Assembly (NCBI GenBank): GCA_905160935.1
Contig: CAJHZI010000198.1
Location: 437,501 to 501,500, forward strand
Length of the DNA: 64,000 bases
From: Enchytraeus crypticus
Lineage: Eukaryota > Annelida > Clitellata > Enchytraeida > Enchytraeidae
Reading direction: 5' to 3'
Under the pieces are notes generated by a model. The model made no database searches, was not told where the DNA came from, and saw only the letters and a list, made by a program, of their open reading frames with translations. Each line of letters opens with the position of its first letter. Position 1 is the stretch's first letter. The translations under genes were made by a program, and so were the position numbers. Of the stretch, positions 1 to 10,560 are shown in pieces.

Positions 1-1960
1 TCACTGCGGTGCTTTTTGTTTATTTTATTTATTGCAATTACATATATAAATTTTAATATTATTATTCATATTATTATTCTAATTATATTGTTAAAATGTG
101 CAAATGAAAGTAGTCAAAGAGGTTAAACAAACATCAAAATACTTTTTTCAGTCAGTCAATCAATATGAATGTAAACTTATAAGAGCCGTTTTATGCAATA
201 TAATCCAGTCTCAGGTAGGCAAATGGAGAGTCTATTAGTATATGAGGAAACGCCACAACTAATATAATAGCTAGACCTTTTAAAGTCTGTAATATATGCT
301 AACAATTCTTTCAAAACACGAAAATGATAGTTACAAGACCAGTAGTCATTTTAATGCTATATTCGCTTCAGTCGCCTCTTATGAATAAGTTCAGTTCATG
401 GTAGGTTCAGTTAATTATCAGTAATTTAGAATAGCTATTAATTAGTCCATTTTTAACATATGCATGTATAATAAAAAAATTTATTCATTACAAGAATGCT
501 ACTGGCAAGTATTAAACATAAAATTGTATCAGATAAATTATTAAAAATCTTGCTATCTACTTGATAATTCATACTATACAATAAATTCTATTTTCTAATA
601 ATTTCAATTGCCTGAAAGAATCTGAAAAGGTCGCAACTACCGCCTCTTACTTGGGCACGATTCTGGAATAAAAATTCATAGAAGTTAATTCAAAGCAAAA
701 TTTTTTAACTGAATGAAACTTTATTGAGTTTCTTCTGTATTCAACCAGACTGCGACTTTTTCAAATGGAAATTAGTTCAATTGGTGTATGAATCCAATAT
801 CACTGAAAAGTTTCCTTGAATTCTGCAAAGCCTTAACTGAATGCTTTCTTGTTAAAGAATAAAATGTTATTATACTATGTAGTAATAGCATTTTTTAAAT
901 CAAATTTTTTAAGAATTTTGACAAACCACTATTTAATTTAACAGAGTTATGAAGAACTTTATGTGAATAAATGCGCTCAAAGTTAAGGTAGACATTTATT
1001 TTAACTGTTGCACACATTTTACTTACCTACGTAATATTGCTATAAACCCCAGACTACTTGAAACCAGTGCACTGCCGTAAAAGATACAACTAAAGGCAAG
1101 CACAGTTAATTATAGTTTAAACATCCTACACTACCTCGAATCAATTAAAGTACAGTATGTAGAGAATATCTGATCGTGCTATGCTTCAGTGGTGGCAATA
1201 ATTGCAGTTAGACCAATAAAATACAGCATACCTGAGATGCTTGTGAGACAATTGTGACTTTTCTAGCCTGAGGTTGACCACTTGATAAACGCGCCTCGAG
1301 ATCATGAAATAATTATCGTCGCTATTTATATTTACCCAGATACTTGCTCGTATGCCCTTTATGATCTACTCGAGGTCTGGACCTGACATTATAATAATTG
1401 AAACATAAATTTTAACGTCGGTTTCTTTAGAAATGCAGAGCAGTAAAAGAGTCTAAAGAAATAACTACTCATCACTACTAAAATTAATTATAATCAGCAA
1501 AAAACAAACTAAATGCCGATATCGCCATTAATTAGATATTGGGTTGATAGTTGCAGTATAGCTTTATCGAGAAAAAATAGTATTAGTAAATAGTCGCAGT
1601 TATCAAACAATTTAAATAAAAATTGCACATGCTAATTTAATGAAAACTAATACCATTAACAACACTCTCATCACGTGACTCAGCAGTCTTTCACATAAGG
1701 TCTACAATATTTTTCAAGAGACTTACTAAGTGAACATCAGTGATCAAGTACCAGCCCTGCAAAGGAGTATAACAATTACTACTATTTGAATATTTAAGAT
1801 GAATTTTTAACAGTCAATTTCGAAGTGATACATTATTAAGGTGTTGAAGTAGATACGTTAATATTCATTGTTATTTACATAAATATCAAGCGGTATTGCC
1901 GACTCCTTTTGCGTGTTAATTCAATTAAATCATATTATATATTCAAAAATCAATCATACA
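1..1960. other. No gene seen
   Basis: AT-rich DNA with no ORF above 60 residues and no clear repeat. Possible unique intergenic or intronic DNA. Confidence 0.7.
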
Positions 1961-1963
1961 TAG

Positions 1964-2047
1964 GCAGCATAAGCAATTATTATATAGCCTACGACAACTG
2001 CAAACGGTTGCAGTTGTCGTAGGCTATACAATAATTGCTTGTGCTGC
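1964..2047. repeat. Near-perfect hairpin, 40-bp arms
   Basis: Arms 1964-2003 and 2008-2047 are reverse complements except for two transitions, around a 4-base loop (ACGG). No TIR-type flanking signal is evident. Confidence 0.9.
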
Positions 2048-2173
2048 TTGAGATTGTGATATTCTAACTTTTCTAAGTAAGCGACAGTAAGTCGATAGCG
2101 CCCGAAGTCTTATGAGAGAGACTTGAGTTTAATAACAAACTGCAGCAGTATAATTATGATGATAAATTCAGGG

Positions 2174-2177
<4 letters not shown>

Positions 2178-2204
<27 letters not shown>

Positions 2205-2770
2205 CAGTAATAATAAAGGTTTAACGTCCCTTTCCTCATCCAGGGATGATGTCAGGGACGTCCCCAACGGTACACATAACTACAGATCAATTCACTCAGA
2301 CAAATCTCCATAAGAAATGTGCTGAGAAGTAAGGTCCTAAACGAAAGCCAAAAAACAAGTTGATCAAAAATGGTCAGGGTAGATTTATTATGTCTATGGT
2401 GGAAAAAAGTAAGTCTTAAGCTTGCTAGAAAAAGTTTAAAGAGAAAAACAAGAGCGAAGATTAGCAGGTAAAGAGTTCCAGATTGCGGTGCTGCGTAAGA
2501 AAATGAATGTCTGCCCAATGACGTGATAATATTTGGAACAGAGAGAAGATAGCCATCAGTGGCACGAACTGCACGTATTGGACGATAGGGATGAAGAATT
2601 TCGGATAAGTAAGAAGGCTTGCCAAATCGCAGAGTTTTGAAAGTTAATAGAGCTATTTTATGTTTTATGCGTTAATTAACAGGGAGCCAGTGAAGACAGC
2701 GAAGTAGAGAAAGAGAGCGAAATTGAAGTCGAGAGGACTTGCAAACAACACGTGCTTAAACAACATATAT
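2178..2770 (-). mobile_element. CR1-A family non-LTR retrotransposon, 3' end with (TTA)n tail
   Basis: On the - strand the C-terminal RT motif GRHSFSYAAPQ (ORF 2252-2518) is followed by the family 3' UTR (GGGGACGTCCCTGACATC) and AAAGGGACGTTAAACC, then the (TTA)n tail at 2178-2217. Upstream coding DNA to about 2770 is diverged. Confidence 0.8.
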
Positions 2771-3394
2771 ACTTCAATATGCTGTACACCCCTTGCAAAT
2801 TATAATTATAAATAACTATGCTAATGTTAATTTGCGAAATAATACGAATTCAAGTCTAAGAGTTGCGACTTCGTAAATATTAGACATAAATTTCTACTAA
2901 AACTAATAATTAATGTCAATTTTCGTTAAAATAACTAGCGACAATATGTAACAATATTAAAGTATTTTTAAAGTTGTGTCTATGCCTTTAGTAAATATGA
3001 GATGCTATTTCAGAGATGTCAAATTCATTACTATATTATTATGATCGTATTTGCTATTTGGACCTGTGCTCTACAATGACAAAATAAAACAATAGCTCGA
3101 CTAAGAAATCGGAATAATACTCGGAATAATACTAAGAATTCGGCAAAGAATTTTGAATAATTCTCTAAATACGTGTAATAAACAAATTACTCTGGTTATC
3201 TAATAAAAATGTTATTGTAAAGGTACTGTTGAATGGATTGAATAATGCTATTGTTTAATTAAAACAATGTTCATTTATTTTGTTAAATTATAAAAATTTG
3301 GCCAATCTCAAAAATTTCAGCAGATTTTGGCTAAGAGCTATTTACGGCCAATACGGCTAATTTGTGATGGGATTAATGGGTTGATAAATGCTGA
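2771..3394. other. No gene seen
   Basis: AT-rich. Only a short local duplication (CGGAATAATAC twice at 3110-3131). Confidence 0.7.
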
Positions 3395-3482
3395 GTTTTC
3401 TCTGCATTTTGAAGGCGGACTTTGATTAAGAATAATATATATACCTTGGACCTGTCATTTGCCAGCATTCTTGAGAAAGCAA
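3395..3482 (+). mobile_element. SINE family X 3' end, diverged
   Basis: TATACCTTGGACCTGTCATT then TGCCAGCATTCTTGAGAAAG follow a diverged middle. Confidence 0.4.
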
Positions 3483-3713
3483 TATAAATTTGTGCGAATG
3501 TAAATTTTATCCACGTAGGCTATGCCTCCTAATAAATCTGGCAAAGTGTGAAATAGAATTTCTGATTGTAGTAATAAATCTTACTTACATTATAAAACGT
3601 TATCTATAATTATTGCATTGGACTAAGCTTACCTCTCATTATGATAAAACTATAAGAAAAATTATATATAGTAACTAAAATGTTTATGAATCATTCAAAA
3701 GTTGTACTCATTG

Positions 3714-3788
3714 AAGTTTGTGGCGTAATCTGTTAGGTTTTCAACTGCGGATCAGAACCTTCAGGGTTCAAGTCTGACCCTCGATCTC
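3714..3788 (+). mobile_element. tRNA-like sequence, probably diverged SINE head
   Basis: GTGGCGTAATCTGTTAGG resembles an A box, and AGGGTTCAAGTCTGACCC a B box. CTGCGGATCAG matches family S between them. It is not a credible functional tRNA. Confidence 0.5.
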
Positions 3789-3947
3789 ACTAAGCAACAA
3801 TTGAGAGATGAGACTTGTTAACATTATTCAGTACACTTTACAAGCGATGCTACTGATATACACTTTACAGGCAAATAATAGTCTTTCCCCGCTAGCTGTT
3901 CCTTCCTTTTCCACATTCAGTACTTTATATTATGGCAAAGAAGTAAA

Positions 3948-4084
3948 AGCTGGTAAAGGTAATGTTAACGTCAGTTTCCGCACTCGAAAGCGATTTCAGT
4001 GACAGGCGAGCCCAGGATTTGAACCCCGCACATATGCTGATCCGCGGTCGAGTACCTTACCGACATCGCCACTGGCTCCAGCCA
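3948..4084 (-). mobile_element. tRNA-derived SINE (family S)
   Basis: On the - strand: GGCTGGAGCCAGTGGCGATG with A box TGGCGATGTCGGTAAGG, B box GGGTTCAAATCC, body CACTGAAATCGCTTTCGAGTG, and tail GGAAACTGACGTTAAC. The two Pol III boxes are spaced as in a tRNA. Confidence 0.85.
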
Positions 4085-4492
4085 ATGTCATTCAAAGAGT
4101 TTGTAAATCACTTCAACAAACCCTACAAGTATTTTCAATTGACTTTGTGTTTTTTAGTTAAATGTAACAGATGCCTTTGAAAGGGCTAACTAGATCAGAA
4201 ATAGAAATGGGAGAAAACATAAACATACAAAAACGTTGCAGCTTTTTACAGAAGCTGAAGAGGAACCCCGGAGCCTGTTCTTATAAACAATTGCTGATGT
4301 TCAAGACAATAAATTACGTCGTAAATGTAAATAGTTGTGAGTGTGAGACAGTGACCCTTTAATACCTCCTGATTTTTCTCTCTCTGACCCTTCTCTAGCT
4401 AGTCCCACCCGTGTAACTCTTGGCAACCTAGTCTATCAAGGTTTCCCTATGTGTTCTCTAATAATTCTATTCTAATATTCTTGCAGTCATAT

Positions 4493-4600
4493 TCGTCTCT
4501 CCCCCCCTCTCTCTCTCTCTGTCTTTCCCTCTCTATCTCTTTCTCGCTCTCTCTCTCTCTCTCTATCTGCTCTATCTTTCTCTCTCTCTGGTGCTCTATC
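4493..4600. repeat. (CT)n / (GA)n microsatellite
   Basis: Long interrupted CT run; the lysine/arginine/glutamate or Ser/Leu open frames through it are not genes. Confidence 0.9.
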
Positions 4601-4754
4601 AGACGACCTATTAGCAGAACACTTTTCTGTCTATGCTCGAGCTCCAAAAATTACTCCATCGCCTACTAAATTAATCCAGCTACAAAGGCTGGAATCCATC
4701 TAGGCCTACACCTTAAGGTAGCTCAATGAACATTATTATTATTTTTTAAAATTT

Positions 4755-5329
4755 ACCCCGGTGTAAAGAACCTGGGGTTTGATAAAAACGATTCAAGCAA
4801 TACGTGCTGAATCGCCGCCCGGCTACTCGAGGTCATCAATCGGCTTAAAAGAAGTGTTGAAGCAGACTGCATTAAATCTTTGCAAAGTCATGGAAAGCCT
4901 TTGCCAAAGAAAAGATGTCTCTCGCTTATCGCCGGTTTGCACTGCAATAAGTCTGCCTATGCCATTAATAAAGTCAACTCCTTCGGGATTCATCGGGCCC
5001 ATGGTTTCAAAAGCCACCGGAACAACTTCATATCCTAAGGACAGATCACGGTATTTATCCACCTTCCTAGAGTCGGCATGAACAGCAGCTCCACCGGCTG
5101 TGACTGAAGTCGTACTCAGGTATGAGTTTGCCATAGTGTCAATGACCGTGACGTCCCACGCGGCACATTTACCGTTGCACCAGGGCACTAAGGTCATGCC
5201 GTCCGGACGCTTGCCATCTGATCTGAACAACCCACTTGGTTCCTTAGAGGAAGGGATGCCTGCTCTTGAAAGTGCTCGCCAAATTATGTCATTTAAATTG
5301 TGATGGCGAGACATTCTACCTGAGCTTCG

Positions 5330-5330
<1 letters not shown>
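4755..5330 (-). mobile_element. Retroelement C-terminal fragment with restriction-like endonuclease signature
   Basis: ORF 4823-5314 (- strand, 163 residues) reads SRHHNLNDIIWRAL, GKRPDGMTLVPW, AAWDVTVIDT, and ADSRKVDKYRDL. The spacing of RPDG, WDVT and K..KY fits a PD-(D/E)xK nuclease core like that behind the reverse transcriptase of R2-type elements. I recall the same block in many marine invertebrate genomes. The fragment is bounded by (ATT)n runs, at 5332-5371 and near 4733-4745. The function call is an inference from three motifs. Confidence 0.6.
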
Positions 5331-5373
<43 letters not shown>

Positions 5374-5374
5374 T

Positions 5375-7110
5375 AGTAACTCTAATAAATAAGCCTTAGC
5401 TATTCCAAATGTAACTCTTAAGTTGATTTCTCTTGCATTCTTCAGTTGTCGCACTCAGTCTCCACATGGACATACGCATTTAACGGTTTTAATTCTATTC
5501 TTCAGTAGCGCGGACAAGTTATAAATGCTCGTCACTTGAGAACAAAAAATATAACCTCTCTAGTCTAGTATAGGTTAATCTAGTCTATTTAGTCTACTAG
5601 ATAGACTAGAATAGTATAGTATAGTATATATTTTTCAACATTTTTCTTACTTACACTTGAGCACCCTGTTACAATCTACTTTTCTCCGTTTGTTCGAAAT
5701 TCTTGATTTTGTTGTCGCAGAATTCCCGTCTTTTTTGAATCTTTGTACTACTTCGAACTAATTTATGCCTTGATTCACGCTTGAACAACACAGAATATCT
5801 GTTAATTTTTGCCACGATTCGTACACTTTAGTAATTTAGAAAAAATATAGATAAATTCAGAGGAAAACGAATGAAAATTTAATTGGATTTCCTAGACTTT
5901 GTTGTTTTCTACTGAATTATTTATTTATCGTTACTTAATATCCGTTTATTTTACACAGCAATCAGAGTTGTGAAATTTAAAACTCAGTATAATATTAGCA
6001 TTTATAAAATTATGGACTAAATCAGCCTTGATATATAAACTAACTACCACGCAATTGATATGAAAACACACCGGTAAGCCAATTTAGTGGCTGAACTATT
6101 TCAGGTGAGGCAGGTAGTTAGATTGGGTGTGAATATTTATCCTCTCCGAAATTAGTTCTCTTGCTATATTTATTTGGCAACTTTGTTCTTGATTCACAAA
6201 CCTCCCAGATTCGAGCATCCATCACTTATCAGCGTATGTTAACCCTTTATAGCTTCGATTGCACTTTGACTGGATGTAGCATCCTCCACATTAGTTCTGG
6301 TTTTCATAGGAAGGAATTTATTACTCATCCTATTCTCTAATTTATATTTAAGACTCAAATGATTAGAAGTCATCAAGCAATTATTATTGATCTGTATTAA
6401 CTATTTTATTTTACTATCAATCAATCAATCAGACAATAAAATTAATCATTTGTTCTATTCAGTTGATCCTTTGTTTATAAACTTTATTTATATACGTCAT
6501 GCACCCATCACAGTCATATGGCTCTATGAGTGATACATTTAAATGCAATCAAATATTCAGCTCAGCAGATCAATAGTGAAATTAACTACGATTGAAATCA
6601 GTCAATCATTCAATCATTGACTAACTATGCCAGTCTACTACCCTCCTCTGATATCGATATATGAACGTCTCTGCCTACATATGCGTCAGCAGTCAGTTTT
6701 AAACACGAAAATCCAGTTGGTTATCCAAATAGAAACATTACTATTCGAGGCCATAAGTGGTAATTTATGCATAATTTAGTCTAGTATAACTATGATATCT
6801 ATTGAATCCATTTTCCGAAATTTAGTACGAATTGTTGTGAAACAGAATGTATATTGATATAATTATTCATTCTATTTCAACTTGCACAACAATATCATTG
6901 AATAGATAGAATGACGGGTAATGCAAAATCAAGGATAGATTTTAGTCTCACGGCACCCTTAGTATACACAAAACAAAGTTAAAATGGCTTAAATATACAT
7001 GTAGTAACAAATAAAATACGATTTCAATTTAGATATAAGTTAGTGACAAAGATTAAAAATAACTATGCCATAGAGTCTCTAATACTTGTTTTATTATAGT
7101 CTATTTATCG
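5375..7110. other. No gene seen
   Basis: AT-rich with TAGTCTA words at 5560-5625 and TCAATCAATCA words at 6415-6432 and 6600. CTATTCTTCAGTAGC at 5498 recurs as GTATTCTTCAGTAGC near 57138, hinting at a shared low-copy repeat. Confidence 0.6.
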
Positions 7111-7111
7111 T

Positions 7112-7375
7112 GTTGTGTACGGGCCTCTGAAGAATGGACTAACCGTTAACTCTAAGTCTGTCAAGAGGAGACTAAAGCACGATTGCAGGAAGGCAAATGG
7201 AAACCACCTCAGAAACCACATTTTTTCGAAGCTATAGGCTACAGAAATATAGATTAGGTATAAACTTTTACAAGGAATTGTTGATTTATGGAATGCTCTT
7301 AATGTCAGCTTGAAAGTAGACTTTGAGTATTATTATCTTGGACCTGCCACTCGGCACAGCACTAGAGATAATGTG
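7112..7375 (+). mobile_element. SINE family X copy
   Basis: Head GAAGAATGGACTAACCGT; middle GGAAACCACCTCAGAAACC and AAGCTATAGGCTA; end TATCTTGGACCTGCCACTCG, GCACAGCACTAGAGATAAT. The same order recurs at 27645-27905. Confidence 0.6.
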
Positions 7376-8454
7376 AATACGAATTAGTTAATTATCCAAA
7401 AATAGCACGCAGAAGACGTGCTCAAATCTTTGTAGTACCCGAATCATCGGATGGCGGTCTCTTAATCCGTGTTATTCGCACTCCGATTCTTTGACTTCAC
7501 CATTGCAGAGTGCGACAACAATAAACAATCTTCCAGGCAAACTATTCCCTGACGGAGGTCGTCGCTGACAGATGAAAAATATCAGACTTCTCTACCACCC
7601 TGATGGAAAACATGAGGCGAGGAAGTGGACGAAGTGGCTGCGGTCCAGGGAAGTGTAGTAGTGTTGTCTTTCGTGATGGAAAAACCTAAACAGCGAGTGA
7701 TAAATTAGCGATGTTAAATGTTATCAATTTTGTTCAATGAAAAAAACGACGGATCTGCCAAGCGTCATGCCACATCCTTCTGCTACAAAACATCATGCAA
7801 AATCTTTTGCGTTGTTCTATTTTATTTAGAATATATTTTATGTGTTTAAAGATATTGAGAGCAACACAGGACCTTAGGGTAGGGTTAACTGAAGAAACCT
7901 TTTGTGGACTGGAAATAGCGATGTAGGCCTACTCTTAAAATATTCAATGTCATGTCATGTCAGCTGTAAAACAGCAACGCCTCTCATATTATTCTATTTT
8001 ATTTAAGAATCATTTTTTAAGAATCTAAAGGATATTAAATGCAACAGTCATTACCGGTTCATTTTACAACTTAATCCATATCTACATTTCGTTCTCAATG
8101 CCTTGAGCATACAGAAAAATGAATTTCTCATCCATGCTATTCGGCCGAATTGCTGATTTTAAATTTCTTTAACCAAGAATTATTCATGTAATAGCTGATG
8201 CAATTTTTTCAAATTACAAGAAAGCGGTATTTTTTAAAATCAGCTGGCATGTACGTTCTCCAACTAAAACTCCTTTCAGTTATGTATTACCTCTAAAAAG
8301 TCTTTCAGATAGAGGATGCTTATGGTTATCATGTGGTTATGGTTATGGTAGATTTGCCTATGGTTTTCAAAGGAACGCGTCAAAATGGAGAGTTGAGAGC
8401 GCAATATCATGTTTTGTAGACAAAAATTCTGACAGTATTAATTTCCCTAGAAGT
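7376..8454. other. No gene seen
   Basis: A GC-richer patch at 7480-7680 has no ORF. The word ATGTCATGTCATGTCAGC lies at 7949. Confidence 0.6.
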
Positions 8455-8640
8455 CGATATCTCTCTTCTCTCTCGCTCTCTCTTCATTGCACTGCCAAGT
8501 GGCAGATTCAAGGTACATATTCATACTAAAAGTCTGCTTTCTCGCTCCATAAGAGCACTACTTAGATCAATGAGTTAATCCCTTCAAAAAGTCTATGCCG
8601 TATCCATACCATATAAGTCGTAATAGTCGGTGATAATGGA
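8455..8640 (-). mobile_element. SINE family X copy
   Basis: From the + strand: (CT)n, TTCATTGCACTGCCAAGTGG, CAGATTCAAGGTACATATTC, then GGGATTAACTCATTGATC and a GGTATGG-ATACGGCATAG block on the - strand, as in 27760-27900. Confidence 0.55.
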
Positions 8641-9200
8641 AAGAAATTTGGAAGATATATCAGCCAATTCTCCTAGAGCATCTATCGAAATAAGCGTATT
8701 TTTTCAATTATAATAACAGTCGGTTATGATTATTATTACTTAATTTCTATTATTGATTATGACTTTCTATTTTTAAATCGTCATTTTAGTTGCAGGCTTC
8801 TTTCTCATCTATACATGTAATGGGCGAAATGTCTTTATGCTGAGTTTAGAAAGACATTAATTATAATTACACTAATGAAACTAATTTATAGGTGAAATAT
8901 GTCTTTAAATAACTTTCGCATTAACAGTTAGTAGACGAACTAGATAACTGAAGATGTTTGAAGGTCAATCAAAAAAGAAGTAAGTTTGCGCCTTATTCTT
9001 GGAAAGAAACCATTTACACAAGTTGCTTAAGTTTTATGATCATTTAGTGTTTGACTAAGAATGCACGAATATAAATGTAGTGCAAGGCGAGAACCGTTGC
9101 AGGCGTTTAACAAGTCGTAATTCGAAAACTTTAAGCCCAACATTTCGCAAGCAAATTTCTTCCAATAGGAAACTTGCAAATCAATGAATATATCTGAATA
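8641..9200. other. No gene seen
   Basis: AT-rich DNA, no ORF, no repeat recognised. Confidence 0.65.
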
Positions 9201-9201
9201 G

Positions 9202-9204
<3 letters not shown>

Positions 9205-9242
<38 letters not shown>

Positions 9243-9295
9243 TATAATATATATATGTATAATATATATACATATAGAGGCCTATACATATATAG
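9205..9295. repeat. (TA)n with imperfect palindromic edge
   Basis: (TA)n at 9205-9234, then TATATGTATAATATATATAC words and AGGCCTATACATATATAGGC, which is itself nearly palindromic. Confidence 0.8.
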
Positions 9296-9339
9296 GCCTA
9301 TGATTAAGAGTGAAACAGTATGACCAATAAAGCAGAATA

Positions 9340-9700
9340 GGAAATGGAATATAATGAGATTAGAAGAAAAGAAGGCGAAGATCAGAAATCAGTAGAAAAG
9401 AAATCAATAAAGACCAGGCTCGCGAAATTAATTGATCAATAAAACTGGATTCATTTCAAGGAAGCCATAAACGTGGGTGTCAAAGAAATTTATGATTTTC
9501 AAAAACTAACAATGTTTCTAAGAACCAATGGTTCTGAGCTGATATGTTACAAAGAATGGACGAAAGAGAAAAATGGAAAAATAGATACTGGAACAGTGGA
9601 CGGAAAGTATATGCATGATTAAATAACGAGCTTAAAAGGACAACTGACAAAGTAAAAAAACAATGGTCAAATGATGAATGTGATCAAACAATGTATGTAA
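9340..9700 (+). mobile_element. Probable internal fragment of the APE-type non-LTR retrotransposon
   Basis: The conceptual translation around 9615-9690 reads LNNELKR-TTDKVKKQW-NDECD, resembling the linker between endonuclease and reverse transcriptase in RTE-like elements. Upstream frames are lysine-rich and broken by stops. The element identity is inferred from this short motif only. Confidence 0.4.
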
Positions 9701-9730
9701 TATGATAGAAGAGAAAGTTCAGATCTTCGA

Positions 9731-9758
9731 ATATATATATATATATATATATATATAG
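9731..9758. repeat. (TA)n microsatellite
   Basis: About 14 TA units. Confidence 0.9.
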
Positions 9759-9759
9759 T

Positions 9760-10495
9760 TCAGATGTATGTATACATTGGAATTTTCTTTCTTAACTTAT
9801 AATAGCCTAAGTTTTGTTTTCATTATGATTGAGTGTGTCCTGAATGGTAGTGGCTCTCTATTGTGTTGTTGCTGTTGTTGTTGTTGTTCTTGCTTGCAGT
9901 CTAGTGGTCAAAATAAAAATCCGATTTCTTGAGAATTTAAGTATTAGACTTAAACTCTCAAATATACTCTCAATTAATTTAGAATACAAAACGCATATGC
10001 AATGATATTTATAAATCCTTACTCTCGCGTGTCTTGTATATAAAAAGTGCGCAGTTGAATCTTAATTCTTTCATATATACGCTGGAAAAGGTATAATAAA
10101 ATATTGGCAGTGAATTGTCAAATACTCCTTAGGTTTGATTACTTCATTATATAATTTAATAGGCTTTAAATCCGTACTCTGAAAGTTACGAAGAATCATT
10201 TTTTTACTCATTAAATGTCTCACTTTATGGTAATTGTACAATAAATTGGTAAATTGGTATAATACATAAAAATCCAAACAGTCTAATGCTTGCATTATGT
10301 ACATTGAGAGTAAAACGTGAACGGTGGTGGGCGTGGTCAAAATTATAAAATTGTTTTAAAAATAAATAAACGTAAATATGTAGAACTGTAAAATAATATG
10401 AGAGTCAATGACCAAGGCATCGATGTATCTAATCTCTCTGCAGCGTAACGTCAGTTGTAAATGTCATGTCATGACACTCAACTGACCTCTGACAG
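9760..10495. other. No gene seen
   Basis: A (TTG)n run near 9868-9886 only. The - strand open frame 10071-10340 has no recognisable protein features. Confidence 0.6.
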
Positions 10496-10497
10496 TC

Positions 10498-10560
10498 AGG
10501 TGTCAGCTGGTGTCAGCTGGTGTCAGGCTGGAGCCGTTCTGGTGTCATGGTAGTCGAAAT
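10498..10560 (+). repeat. 11-bp tandem repeat GTCAGCTGGTG
   Basis: CAGGTGTCAGCTGGTGTCAG, then CTGGTGTCAGGCTGG; the region 10460-10550 is also rich in GTCATG and TGACA words. Confidence 0.7.

Noticed and set aside
4451..4669. Open frames through the CT/GA run, including an Arg/Glu-rich frame on the - strand
   Set aside because: They are only the microsatellite translated; there is no start context or domain.
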